Positions 1 through 11,000 of a DNA stretch of 64,000 bases are shown one piece after another (the first letter of the stretch is position 1; every line of letters begins with the position of its first letter). The stretch is from the NCBI GenBank assembly GCA_019426215.1, contig CM033396.1, forward strand, positions 24,443,101-24,507,100. The letters run 5' to 3'. The notes below the pieces were generated by a model. It saw only the letters and a program-made list of their open reading frames with translations, ran no database searches and was not told where the DNA came from. This DNA is from Buddleja alternifolia. Its lineage: Eukaryota > Streptophyta > Magnoliopsida > Lamiales > Scrophulariaceae. A program made the translations under genes and the position numbers.

Positions 1-1412
1 GCTGAAATAATACGATGATGATTTTGGAATAATTGGGTGGCATCTTGACAATCTGTATAATATTCCTTTACTTTGTCAAGTAATTCATCATAAGAGAGAG
101 GATGATACAGATCAGTGGTTACCTCAGATGGTACGTCGTTAGATGCTTCATTTTCTCTTGCCATGAGACAAATGAATGCTGAGTCCTTTGATGGTTCATC
201 ATCGCTGCTTTCATCTGATGATTCCAAGTCCTCTTCAGGCGTATAGAGAGGTTCTGATTCTGCTAGCAAGCCTTGTTGTCTCAGGTTGCTCCTGAATTGG
301 TTTCTATCCGTGTGATCTTGCTTTGTAGGTTTAGACACATTTGGATATGGGCAATTAACTTGGAAATGCCCTGGTCTCCTGCAGTTGTAACAAAGATTGG
401 TCTTCATCTTTTGTTCGTTTGTTAATCTTGTGGATCGTTGGTTTAACGTTGCAGGCGCTGAGAGATCTTGCTGAGAAGGAGTTTGATATTGAATTGGCGC
501 TAGGGAGGAGGGCGCAGGATAGTGAGGCGCTTGATATTGTGGTTGTATTTGAGGAAGCGCTTGATATGAACTTTGTCCTGGGTGCTTAGGACTGTTTCCC
601 TTCTTTTCATATTTCAGGAATTTCCTGAATCTATTTAGAAGCGCCAGTTCTTCTTCCTCACTTATATCCGAACCTTTTTCTTTGATAGGTTTTCCTTTGA
701 TTGATGCCATTAGCGCTCCAGATTCGATCACTGGATTACTTACTGCATCACTGGCCGAATTCAGCTCAAACTCAAATGCTTTGAGTTCTGAAAAAGCATC
801 TTCTGGAGTTAGGCTGTCCAGATTGTTTGATTCTCTCATTGCAGTTGTTTTCATCAGGAATCTGCTTGGAAGACTTCTAAAGATTTTGACCACTGTTTCT
901 CGATTTTGTAGCTCCATACCCAGAGATGTTAGTTCAGTGACAAGGGCTGTAAACCTCATGTCTAATTGCTCTAACGTCTCATTAGGTAGCATCTTGAAGC
1001 CGTTGAATTTTTCTTTGGCAATTGATAATTTTTTTTCCTTTATTTGTGCTGAGCCACCACAAATAGTAGCCAACTTATCCCAAATTTCTTTAGTTGTATT
1101 GCATGATTTGACTTTGTTGAATAAGTTGTCATTGTCACCAATGGCTGTGTATAATGCATTCCGACCGACATTGTCTAGATTGGCTCGTCGACGCTCATCG
1201 GTGGACCATTCTTGTTTGGGCTTCTCCACATAACCGTCAGGTGTTTCTCCTGTGGCTTCGGGCGCTCCGGTGATAACTTTGTATATTTTGATTGGCCCAT
1301 CTGAAATGATATCACACATTTCATCATCACATGAACACAAATAAGTAAACGCTTTGACCTTCCAAGAGTCATAATTTGACTCGGTCAACTTGGGAACTTT
1401 AGAGAATGCCAT
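1..1412 (-). CDS. Ty1/copia gag polyprotein, N-terminal part (runs off window)
   Basis: This is the Gag region of a copia retrotransposon, which would form the virus-like particle and package element RNA. On the minus strand it starts with ATG at 1412 (MAFSKVPKLTESNYDSWK), the usual start of copia Gag proteins, which open with a short 'L..NY..W' motif. A UBN2/gag-like helical region follows (for example KEIWDKLATICGG and LDMRFTALVTELTSLG). A CCHC zinc knuckle, C-Y-N-C-R-R-P-G-H-F-Q-V-N-C, lies at about 385-345, and an acidic tail follows. The frame stays open for 470 codons to base 1, so protease, integrase and RT would lie outside the window. The start is placed just downstream of a tRNA-iMet primer site and an LTR in the same orientation. 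The plus-strand ORF at 682-1233 is only its antisense shadow. The intact frame suggests a fairly young copy. Confidence 0.85.
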   Translation of the reverse strand, partial: MAFSKVPKLTESNYDSWKVKAFTYLCSCDDEMCDIISDGPIKIYKVITGAPEATGETPDGYVEKPKQEWSTDERRRANLDNVGRNALYTAIGDNDNLFNKVKSCNTTKEIWDKLATICGGSAQIKEKKLSIAKEKFNGFKMLPNETLEQLDMRFTALVTELTSLGMELQNRETVVKIFRSLPSRFLMKTTAMRESNNLDSLTPEDAFSELKAFEFELNSASDAVSNPVIESGALMASIKGKPIKEKGSDISEEEELALLNRFRKFLKYEKKGNSPKHPGQSSYQALPQIQPQYQAPHYPAPSSLAPIQYQTPSQQDLSAPATLNQRSTRLTNEQKMKTNLCYNCRRPGHFQVNCPYPNVSKPTKQDHTDRNQFRSNLRQQGLLAESEPLYTPEEDLESSDESSDDEPSKDSAFICLMARENEASNDVPSEVTTDLYHPLSYDELLDKVKEYYTDCQDATQLFQNHHRIIS

Positions 1413-1500
1413 GAAGAATTTAAAGTAATTTTAAAGCGACTATAAAAAATGGATCTGAACAAGCAGTTACGCTTGGAAACGCTTAGGTTTCAACTTCAAC

Positions 1501-1513
1501 CGCTCTGATACCA
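1501..1513 (-). other. Primer-binding site (tRNA-iMet type) of copia element A
   Basis: Read on the minus strand this is TGGTATCAGAGCG, the plant initiator-Met tRNA primer site. It directly abuts the LTR end at 1514, with no spacer, and lies about 90 bp upstream of the gag ATG. Confidence 0.85.
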
Positions 1514-3279
1514 CTTGTTGGTCCCAAGTGGTATACGAAAGGGTCTAGAAGGGGAGGGGGGGTTGAATAGACCCTGAAGTCTTTTTTGACTTCTTAAAAA
1601 TTCGTATCACTTTGAAGTATTTGAACGCTTGACAAGTTTAAGCGCTGGATGTGGCGCTTGAGAAACGTTAACTTAGACTCGGTGATTTCAACGCTTACCA
1701 AAGTAGGGCAGAGTTTAATCACTAAATCAGAGTTAGCACAGCGGAAGTATTTTATAGCTTAGCGTTCGGTTAATTAATCGAATGTAGTCGCTTAGTTGTT
1801 TTAAGATTTTATCAGAATGTATGCAGTATGAATAGTAAAGCAGTAACACAATGAATGCTTAAAGAGGTAAATGACACAAGATATTTGTAAGGTTCACTGG
1901 GTGATGTAATCCCAGCTAAGTCCTTCTTCTCCTTTTATCAGGGAGGTTTTTCCACTATGATGATTATCGAAGAGTCACACAGAGACTTCTACAAGATAGA
2001 GGAAGATTGGATATGATCTCGGAACTCCTTGGTCACACAGATTTCAGCTCCACTAAAGACCTTCTATCCCCTTGCTTCTTTCACTCAGAAATGGTGCAAG
2101 TTACTCTTGATCTCGGAACTCCTTGGTCACACAGATTTCAGCTCCAATAGAGATCAACTTCAACAAGCTTCTTTTACACAAAAATATTGCTTGCAAGTTA
2201 ACCAGCTTTCTCACTCAGATGAAAGGTGTTGATGGTTTTGGTCACGGGTTTGTTTGTTTTTGGAAAGTTCAAACAACTTGGGGATATCTCAATGGTAGTA
2301 TAGGTTCTTCTTAACAAGAGATTTGAGATATGGGTGACTGTCTCTGGAATATTTGTGAAAAGCTTATATGGATATTTGGCTATGATTTTTAGTAAGCTTT
2401 TCTTTCAACAAGGTAGGTATTTTTTTTTTGTGTCAGTTTACTTGTTTGTTGAAAGAGCTATTTATAAGGTATTGGTGGTTTTTTGTCCGTTTGACATGGT
2501 TGGAGTCTCGTTTCCCTAAACATTCCTTGAGTTCAGACATTTCTAACTTTGGGTATATTTAATTGGTTAAGCATGGTCTTGGTTTCATAAATCTGACAGT
2601 CTAGGTCAAAGATATGACTTGCCCATAAGTTATAGTGCTTATATTTTAATAGCACTTATCCGACTTTTAATGCATCTTGTCTTATTTCCGTTGGAAATAA
2701 TTCGTCCGTTTGATTCATGCATTTTTTAAGTCTTTGGATGGTTTTGGGTTTGAATTCTTTTCAGGTTACGTTCTTTGTAGGTTGTGTTTGTTTAACCTTT
2801 TTGGACGCTTGCTGAAGAGAATAGTTATTCTCGTGTATTGGACAGACGCTTGGACTGATCCTGACTTTCTTTTCTTTATTTCAGATGCTTACTCTTCAAT
2901 CTTGTCTTGATGGTCTCACTGAGAATTCCGTCATTTCACTTGATGTTGAGTATTCGGCCTGAGTTATCCATTCATAGTTTGAGCACTGGGATAATCCCTA
3001 AAGCGTTTGACGGACGCTTCAAGATATCTTTATCCATTGTAACTTTAGACGCTTGATCTTCACCTTCATCACTTGGTAGACTCACCCAGAATTTTCCTAA
3101 GTGTTTTAGTGTCACATACTTAGTCTAAGGAATTCTACAAAGATAAATACTATAAGCCTAAGATAAATAAGCTTTCAGGTACTTATACATAACATTCTAT
3201 GAAAGCTTTTACACTTTTCGGAGTCTAACAGAAAGTCCTATTTGTCATCATCAAAACATCTAATATGAAATTCCTAACA
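1514..3279 (-). mobile_element. 5' LTR of copia element A
   Basis: On the minus strand the LTR runs from TGTTAGGAATTTC (3279 downward) to CCAACAAG (1514). The same family recurs as solo LTRs at 14951-16435 (minus) and 46248-47748 (plus), which fixes the ends. The LTR adjoins the primer site and gag on the same strand. The 5-bp flank outside the LTR is GTGGC (3280-3284); the matching copy would lie beyond the window. It is about 265 bp longer than its relatives, partly because of an internal 94-bp tandem duplication. The element interrupts a gypsy element to its right. Confidence 0.85.
2015..2202. repeat. 94-bp tandem duplication inside LTR A
   Basis: The block beginning GATCTCGGAACTCCTTGG at 2015 is repeated at 2109. 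The first 38 bases of the two copies are nearly identical and the remainder is diverged. The two solo LTRs of the family have one copy only, so this is a private expansion of LTR A. Confidence 0.7.
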
Positions 3280-3516
3280 GTGGCCTTGTACTTTGCTTCC
3301 AACTCCTGGGATGCGGCCTCCACCAGAGGGCGTTTGGAGAGAAGTTTATCATTTTTCCCTAAACAATCTTCCAGCTTCTTCTCAAAATGCTCATACCTCT
3401 GGCGGAGGTGATGAGATAGCTAGATAAGCTAAAACGAAAAGGAGGAAACTCAGAAGGTGGGTCACCCATTATAAATAATGAAATAAAAAAAATACGAGAT
3501 CACAATCAAACTCACC

Positions 3517-5120
3517 TGGCCCTCGTCGGCGGAAAGTTCCTCGTCTATGCGATCAGTTGGCAGCATGTGCGAGCACCGAGAATCATGATCGGTCACTACA
3601 GGCCTCACCAACTTCCAGGGGGTGACCACGTCATCTGTATCCCAGAAGGACTGAACAGTAGGGTCACAATTCGCCCCAAAGTTGAATAGCCCTTTGCCCC
3701 GGCCAGGGGTGCCGAGGCTGGCAGGGGAAGCATGTTGATTACGCTCCGGGAGAGGAAGAGCTCGAATGTAGGTAAGTTCGGAAGAGTGGCCCTGCGCCCT
3801 CGCCAAGCCTCCCTCCTCCATCGGTGCCCTTCCTTTGGGATCCTTTGAAGAATGCCCCACAGAAGGGCCCTGCGGACCCTTAGCGGTAGTCCCTGCCAAT
3901 AGAGAATCGAAGTCACGAGAGACTGGCTCGTTGGTGTGGGGTGAGGGAGCAATCACCTCCTGGGCAACGGTTTTACCATTTAAGGTCCGGCCCGATCTTG
4001 AAACAAGATACCCCAACAAGTAAGATGGAGAGTTAGATACTTGCCACCACTCGCGAGCATATAAATATCAAAAACAACAAAGTACAACGCCAAGGCATGG
4101 AGAAAATGAATTACCTCTGCGGTATACCTCCTGGATGTCGTACCTAGTCTTAAACAACCCAGCCTCCAGAAAGTCCAAGCGTAACTGCTCATGGGTGTTT
4201 GTGATTTTCTGGCGGGCAACTTGATCGCACCACAACTTAGGAGAGAGAATAGACAAGCTCTGGATAGGGAAGTAAAAGAACTTGGTCTTCCAATTACCGT
4301 TGGAGCTTGTTTTTCCTTCTAGGAATTGGTAGGGGGATGTCGGGTAGAAATGCATGAGCAGACCTCCCGAGCTCAGCCGAACATCAAACAGGGCCTGGAA
4401 GGCCTCAAGGCTCACGGTCAATCTAAAACCCCTGAAGCGCGGAATGAAGCCCTCGAATTAGGCAAAGCTATTGGGCGAAAACTGGCTAATACACACCTGG
4501 TAGTGGGTCAGTATCATCCCCAACAAGGGGTTGCATGAAACAGAAAATCCCATGCGAAAGTACTCTAAGTATAGGGTAGCAAAACCCTTCGGGGGCTCAG
4601 AATATAGTCATCTGGCGGGGGTTTCACCACCCTGAGATCCGATGGGAACTGCTTGGACAGCATCTTCAGCTCGCTGTCAGTGATAGTCGAGGAACAGCTA
4701 GTTATGTCGGTCTTGCGATCCCGAGCTGACCTTCCTTTCTGGGACTCCCGCTTCCATTCTCCACGCTCACGATAGTCATCACCTAGAGACACTAAATCCT
4801 CATCATCTGAACTCCCGTCACTGGACATCAACGACAATGTTGTTGCAACATCTGTTAAAGAAATGAGGGTCATATACTAACACAACGTACGAAGTGCACA
4901 GTACGTGATAATCAATAAACAAGTGAAATGGCTCGAAAAAAGGCCCCCGGCATTACCGTGGAGTCTCTAGAGGGCCTAAGTTTTGTGATCTATTCACTGA
5001 GGGCATGCTCCAATGCTCAGTCATGCGGTGAGTAAAAAATAAAATCCTTAAGGAATAGACTCTAGATGAAGGACTTAAGGGAGATGAAGAGAGATATTTA
5101 CCTTTGTTACTTCTAGCCAT
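3517..5120 (-). pseudogene. Antisense ORF with gypsy-type transposon domain, intron-containing, decayed
   Basis: The function is unknown; the protein resembles plant 'putative gypsy type transposon' (Transposase_28, PF04195) proteins. The apparent exons on the minus strand are as follows. Exon 1 starts at ATG 5120 (MARSNK) and ends at a GTAAAT donor near 5101. Exon 2 opens after TTTCTTTAACAG near 4859 with a Ser/Asp-rich stretch (LSLMSSDGSSDDEDLVSLG). It continues into the family core: EYFRMGF, then SFSPNSFA-type and VSLEAFQALFDVRLSSGG, then KTKFFYFPIQSL. That exon ends at a GTAATTC donor near 4113. A last exon begins after a TTTCAAG acceptor near 3997 and ends at a GTGAGT donor near 3517. 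Decay is visible as a frameshift after LLPY (near 4565) and an in-frame stop before FEGFIPRF (near 4460). Exon edges were chosen by eye. Confidence 0.5.
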
Positions 5121-5317
5121 GAGGTGAGGAGAGTTTCTTGGAAAATTTCTCTCACTTTCCAAAAGGATCTCTCAAGAGGTGAAAGAGTTAGTAAGAAGTG
5201 AAAAATGAAGGAACTTTCTCACCTACTCCTTATTAATAGAAAAGTAGGCGGGGAAAGCTTAATGCTTCCATCCCAGTCCAAATAGAATAGTTTAGCACCA
5301 TGCGTAGTGACCTTCAT

Positions 5318-5361
5318 ACTCCCGGGGTTAAACTGTGAAGTAAACCCGGGAGTGGGGGGCA
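5318..5361 (+). other. Hairpin and polypurine tract before the 3' LTR
   Basis: ACTCCCGGGGTTAAAC and GTAAACCCGGGAGT form an inverted repeat. The right arm runs straight into a purine tract (CGGGAGTGGGGGGC) just before the LTR start at 5364. The tract is the expected plus-strand primer; the hairpin is extra. Confidence 0.5.
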
Positions 5362-5363
5362 TA

Positions 5364-5856
5364 TGATGCTGGCCAAAAATGTCAAAGGGTATTTTAGTAT
5401 TTCACTCGCCCCCGAGGAGGGTTGCGGCACCCGCCACGGGTCAAGGCCCGCAGTAGAAGGATAGGCCCCGCTCAAGAAGGGCTGGAAGCCTAGTAAGCAC
5501 AATAAAGTATTAAAGTTATTCCCCTAACTTAATAAATATAATAATTAAATCAAACATATTGGACTTATGACAAGATATGGCCCAAGAGCTCATAGCCCAT
5601 AACCAACTCCTTATAAATACCCCAAACGAGCTGGAGGTATCTCATTATCTACTCCCCCCAGTAAAAATACACTGGCAATAGAGAGTAACCCCATCATCGA
5701 ACTACGAATAGACTTGATCCCAGTAATCCGGGTACGTAGGCAGCTCTCCATAGTCGAGTGCAGTCTATAAATCCACCAACCCCCACCTAGTTTGTCGTGT
5801 GTTGGAGCGGGTCCTTCACCCCACGTAGTCGATCACGTGACATTCATACTCTGACA
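5364..5856 (+). mobile_element. LTR of the Tat-like gypsy element
   Basis: This 493-bp segment runs from TGATGCTGG to CTCTGACA. It has a clear TATA box (TTATAAATACC, 5611-5621) about halfway, as expected at the U3/R junction, and a GC-rich U3. The plus orientation follows from the TATA box and the purine tract. No second copy is present for comparison, so the ends are inferred from the TG...CA rule. Confidence 0.5.
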
Positions 5857-7361
5857 ATTTTTACCATCATCAATTACTAACCATATATTATCATCTTGAT
5901 TAACCTCCACCTTGCTCTAATAATTATTTCTCCTTTTAGAAAAAAAATCAAACCCTTTGTTATTCAACATTGCAATATTTTCAGCCACAGAATGGACCAG
6001 AATATTCTCATTCATTCATAAGAACAACCTTTTCGAAACAAACTGATTGGAACGAATTATATTGCATTAGCATCTCTAATCTATTTTGGGCGCTACTCGG
6101 AGTAGTGAACTATGCCTTTCCACTAGTGTGTGTATATACATATAGGTTTAAATCCTTTTTATCCCTATGTGATATACATAATTCTTCAAATAGATCCATG
6201 TGAAAAAATGTATCAATAAACCCCAATGCATTATTTAAATTATACACACTGCCTTCGCCCTAGCATTTTTTCCTTCGAATTTTTATGTGAGAATATAATT
6301 ACTCTTAACCTTCAAAAATATTAACACTAGATTTTTTCTATTTTATTTTCTAATTTTTTAAATTTTTTTAATATTTTTATTTCTTCTTTTCTTTTTCACC
6401 TTCTTCCCCAAAATCCTAATTCTTAATACACCATTTCCCTCTTCCCCATCCTCCAAACTCAGCCCTCCACCTTCCATCCACCCGCTCCCTTTCGTCACCA
6501 CTACATCATCGCCACGAGAGCCCTAGACACCGTAAGCCTTAGGCACCGCCACCACTGCAACTCTCCCCTCGCCTGTCTCCTCTTCCCCCCCCCCCTCTCC
6601 CCAATTCTATCTCCTGCCGCTGCCACTGGTGGTCGAGTCGCCACCGCCAACTGCTTCTGTCTCCCGTCTCTTAATAATATATATTAATAATATCTTTTTA
6701 CAAGTATAAAAATTTTAAAAATATATATATTTAAATAAATATAACCCTCTCTGTCCCTCTACCTTCCATTCACCTGTCCTCTATTGTCGCCACCAGATTG
6801 CTGCCACCGAGAGCCCTAGCCATCGTAAGCCTAAAGCACCACCGCATTGCAACTCTCATTATGTCTGTCTCCTCTCTCCCATCCGGTCAATCTCCTGCCG
6901 ATGCCACCGATGGCTGAGCCGCTACCACTAACTGCTTCTGTCTCCTGTCTCTTAATAATACATCATTAATAATATCTTTTTATAAATATAAAAATTACAT
7001 ATATATATATATAAATATAAAAATTATAAAATATATACATATATATAAATATAATTTGTTTAATATGGACCACTGATCTCTACTAAGATTTAAGGACGTT
7101 TCAAATTGAAATTAATAAACAGATGGGTATTTAATTTTAACTGTCAATTTATCTATTGGATCCAAAGGTGTTAGATTAACGGCAAAATAGTCATTTAAAA
7201 GAAAAAAAGATATAATCACTCACAGAACGCATGATTGGTGTATGTTAGGGTTAAATTGCTTCTCTAATGTTTTGGGGAGTTTTAGTAATAATTTTTATTT
7301 TACATAAAAGTTTTTGAAGAATTACATATTTCACAAGAGGTACCAAGTATTTCTCTGTCTA
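5857..7361. other. Non-coding stretch with pyrimidine-rich and AT-rich DNA
   Basis: No gene was recognised. Holds a pyrimidine-rich segment (6330-6610), a roughly 292-bp tandem duplication (see separate entry) and AT-microsatellite-like tracts near 6680-7045. The ORF at 5970-6203 has no recognisable family and is treated as chance. Confidence 0.5.
6469..7045. repeat. Imperfect 292-bp tandem duplication
   Basis: ACCTTCCAT at 6469 recurs at 6761. In both copies it is followed by a GCCACC-rich segment, GAGAGCCCTAG, CGTAAGCCT, then AACTGCTTCTGTCTCC, CTTAATAATA and AATATCTTTTTA. The copies differ by many substitutions and small indels, so the duplication is old. Confidence 0.75.
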
Positions 7362-7949
7362 TATATAATAGGGCAAAATGCATTTCACCTCTTTTAAAAT
7401 TCACCTATTAGCACTAAACCCCCTTAAAAAGGAGATTATGCCCCCCTAGTAAATTTAAATGTGTAGCACTTCGCCCCAAAATCAATATTATATAAAATTC
7501 TCACCAGAGATCCAATCTTACGCCAATCATAATATACTTGTAAGACTATAAATATCATTTATCATCTCACCTGCAAACAAACTACGCTTTATAATATATT
7601 GGCATTAAAAGTGGTCAAGTAACAACTTGATATCAGAAACCGACGTTAGGTGTTCTTCAAAAATATGAATTATGAGGAAACAATTATTAATTTTGAAGGA
7701 AAAGATATCCTGGGAAAAGTATGCTTTGATGTGAAGATAAAAAATAACTTTGGCGACCATACAAATAAACAATGACTGAAACATGATTAAGATTCTAGTA
7801 AAACATTTATATGAACATATTTTGGGACAAAGTGCTAGACATATAAATTTTTAGGGAGGGGGGGGAATCTTTTTTTTTTTTTTTTAACGGGGTTTACTGC
7901 TAAAAGGCAAATTTTAGATGGGGTAAAGTGCATTTTACCCTATATAATA
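7362..7949. mobile_element. Mutator-like MITE with 9-bp target duplication
   Basis: The element proper is 7371-7940 (570 bp). It starts GGGCAAAATGCATTTCACC and ends GGTAAAGTGCATTTTACCC. These are terminal inverted repeats of about 65 bp that also pair AGCACTAAACCCC with GGGGTTTACTGCT. Both sides carry TATATAATA (7362-7370 and 7941-7949), the 9-bp duplication typical of Mutator-like elements. There is no coding capacity, so it is non-autonomous. It includes a poly-T run near 7870. Confidence 0.85.
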
Positions 7950-8010
7950 TGCATGAAATTAACACACCTAGAACTTATTGTAGAACTATTACCCTATATA
8001 ATATGCATGA
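7935..8010. repeat. 54-bp duplication at the right edge of the MITE
   Basis: TTACCCTATATAATATGCAT occurs at 7935 and again at 7989. The repeat unit includes the last six bases of the MITE, so this duplication happened after the MITE inserted. Confidence 0.75.
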
Positions 8011-8059
8011 TAAAAGTTTAGACAAGGTAGGCTCCCGTCACCTACTAGGGTCAAGGCAT

Positions 8060-11000
8060 TGTTAGGAATGTTCCCTCGATGCCAACGAGGAGTTAGAATA
8101 TAAGGTATGAGTTTATATTTGTTAGGATCGGTATGCCCCCACAAGCGATGCCGGCGCAACGGAAGAAATAAAGTATATAAAACACATATATATCGGCATC
8201 CCAAGCTAGGGGGTCAAAGTAATGCACAACAAAAACTAATACGAGTAAAGGGGTTTTAAACCGATTACAAGATTTGGGGTTTTATTAAAGTGAGGGTGTA
8301 AGACCACAACACAAGGAAAACCACACAAAAAAACTTTGGCTCTCATTTTCGAATCCTCACCTCAACATGGAGGGGTTCGAATCAAACCACCATTAAGCTC
8401 CTAAAGAAAGAAGTCTCTACAAGGACACACCTCAAGTAAGTTCATACCTTAAGCAAAAGATTGGCTAGATATATGCTCTAAGGAAATGGAGTCTATGTAG
8501 TGAAAGGTGGAAGACAAGAAGAGTTACTAAAAGAAATATCCATGGAAGATAATCTTTTACAACTAATCTTCAAGAAGAAGTTCTATAGAAGAAAGTCTTC
8601 AAGAATCACAAGAGAAGCTAGAAAAATCTAGAGATGAAGAACTAAGCTCTAAGCTTTTTTTTCTTTTTAAGTTTTCATCAAGTTTTAAATGAGAGAAAGA
8701 ATACCTCCTTTTATAGCCACCAATTTTCGGCCATATGGTGTTAGGTGGAGTAGAAGACTTGTTTTTCTTCACCTACCACCTCATTCTCACCTACCATTAC
8801 ATTCTCAACTACCACCACATGTGTAAGAGAATATTTTTCATTTTCTTCTTCATTTAAAAAACATTACAAGTCAAACTTTGACTAGCTTTGAATTTCACTC
8901 TTGTGACTTCATTTAATTAAGTCCAACTTAATTAAAATGACTCCCAAGTCTTCCAAGACTTGTTAATTAAATAATCTTCATGATTAATTAATAGTAAAAT
9001 TAGTAGCTTAAATATATTCCCGGATAATAATAATTTCCGTTAATGATTAATCTCCAAGATTAATTAATAGAAAAATTATTTTCCCAAGCCTACTAATTAA
9101 AATGTCTTCCACTTAATTAATTAATCTCATTAATCAATTTCACTTTAATCCTAAACCGGATTAATATTAACATAGCAATTGAACTTTCTTGAGTAACCCC
9201 ATTGTAGGTTCGTTCATGTACTAGTAGTAGGAACACAACCCCGTTGTGCCTTTGCAATTTTCATTGCTAGATTTAATTACTCCAAGTATTTTAATCCGAC
9301 CAAGAATTAATTACCGATTAATTCATGGTTCCTACAAATCAAGGTTAGTACTAGCCACGCGCCAAGAAGACCTAGCCATGAACGATTATTAGGTGACCTT
9401 TCCGCATTACGATTTTCGCATAAGTAAAATCCTTCCATCAAATATCCCGATCGAATCTAGGACTTGGATGTCAGTCGAAATCCCAGTAACTTGATTCTAT
9501 GTATATCGATCTAAGTGACATTGACCAATTTATCAATCAAACGAGGAAACACTGCTCCTCCTTATTGATACTACTCAGGCCGGAGGTTCCCATGGTCAAT
9601 ACACTGTGAAGTACATAGGATATGCGCCGATGCTAATGATCAGTGACGGATTCTTTCTTGGCACTCACGCGCCTCCGTACATAACCAGACTGGACCCAAT
9701 ATGCCCCACTTTATGACTCACCTGGAATCGTGTGACAAATCTAAGTACAGTGGGCGATGCACGAGACGACCAATGGTGCCTCAAGTCATGAGGACCAATC
9801 TTATGCCTACGTAACCGAGGAGATTCCAAATTCGACATTGACTCCAATATGGAATCTCGGCGGGGTTGTTCAGTTTACTCGATCCCAACGAGAACCCACA
9901 TACATGCACTGATGTACACCGTATCAGTATCCATGGAATAGGATACACTCTCCCAGAGTGTGCATTGTACGTGCAAGTCTTTACAAGTCATTGATATCCC
10001 TATCTCAATGATTCTATGACTTGGAACATTTTTAAGACCACAACCTTAGAGACGTATTCCATGATTGGCATCCCCGATACCAAACACATCTCATAGCTTA
10101 AGAGTGATCTAGGGGACTTTATCTAATTTCATAGAATGATAAGATAAAGAAGAAAATGCCATTTATTAAATTACTTGACAAGATACAATATAAGACTGTT
10201 TAAAGAGTCGGCTACTACGCCCTACAAATGGCGCACCGGGCACCTAACTCTTTCAATATTGTGCAACCTCTAATTAATATAAAGGCAATAGTATGATGTT
10301 CGTATAATTCTTGATGGCATTTATAAAGTTTTAAATGAACAAATAGTCTATGTGTGTCAAGGCAAACCTTCGCACTCCTTATAGTAGTTAAGGAGATGGG
10401 CACTGGAAGGGTTTGATACTTGATCACTTAAATGGTTCGCAAGTTGGAGAATCTCAATTGGGCAATGAGATTCGTATGAACTTGTATGACACATGCTCTG
10501 ACAAAGGAGCGCCAGTCAAACACTATGGGATAGTGGGAGTGTGTGTCATTGATACATTGATGGGATTAGTGTATTCGAACACGACTCGTAGTAATCCGAT
10601 CACATGTGTTTTTACTCAGTGACTGTCAATGATTGGATTACCGATTATGAAGGTATGCATGAGCCTTAGACCTGAGGAGTTACGGTCACAGTGTGCTTGT
10701 GGCATTGGATTCTATCACTAGAGTAGTTAGGCCCAATTCACCCATTGGTGGGGCCGACCTCGAAATGCGTTCCAATGGGTAAGTAGCATGTGAGGTGATT
10801 GTCGAGAAGGAATTCACTGTCCCGAAAGTAAACAAGAAGTATCCTATGCGATCATAGGTAAATGAGATTGAAAGTCTCTGGCCAGAGCTAATGAACTAAC
10901 TCGTGTTTAGTAATCTCATTTTACTATGATTCTTAAGCATAACATCGATTCCTGTGAGTTTGACATATTTCATGACTCTCACTCGATCGGGATACGTCAG

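Larger units (their letters stand above)
3280..5856 (+). mobile_element. 3' part of a Ty3/gypsy element, probably Tat lineage
   Basis: Three parts fit the 3' end of a Tat-lineage gypsy retrotransposon: a broken ORF on the minus strand, then a plus-strand purine tract, then an LTR-like sequence starting TGATGCTGG and ending CTCTGACA. Tat elements are known to carry extra, often antisense, ORFs between integrase and the 3' LTR. The left part, including any gag-pol, was cut off where copia element A inserted at 3280. No target duplication could be confirmed. The Tat assignment rests on layout and on the gypsy-type ORF, not on RT sequence. Confidence 0.55.

Noticed and set aside
682..1233. 183-codon plus-strand ORF
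   Set aside because: It lies exactly antisense to the copia gag, whose zinc knuckle and start are on the minus strand.
3605..3952. 115-codon minus ORF overlapping the 185-codon one
   Set aside because: It is an alternative frame of the last exon of the antisense gypsy-type ORF. The splice sites and acidic composition favour the other frame.
10413..10622. Similar ORFs of about 70 codons at 10413, 21216, 29105 and 34656, possibly an LTR-encoded small protein
   Set aside because: They occupy the same place in family D LTRs. Differences are often amino-acid changing, the fourth copy diverges, and the related H LTR has stops there.
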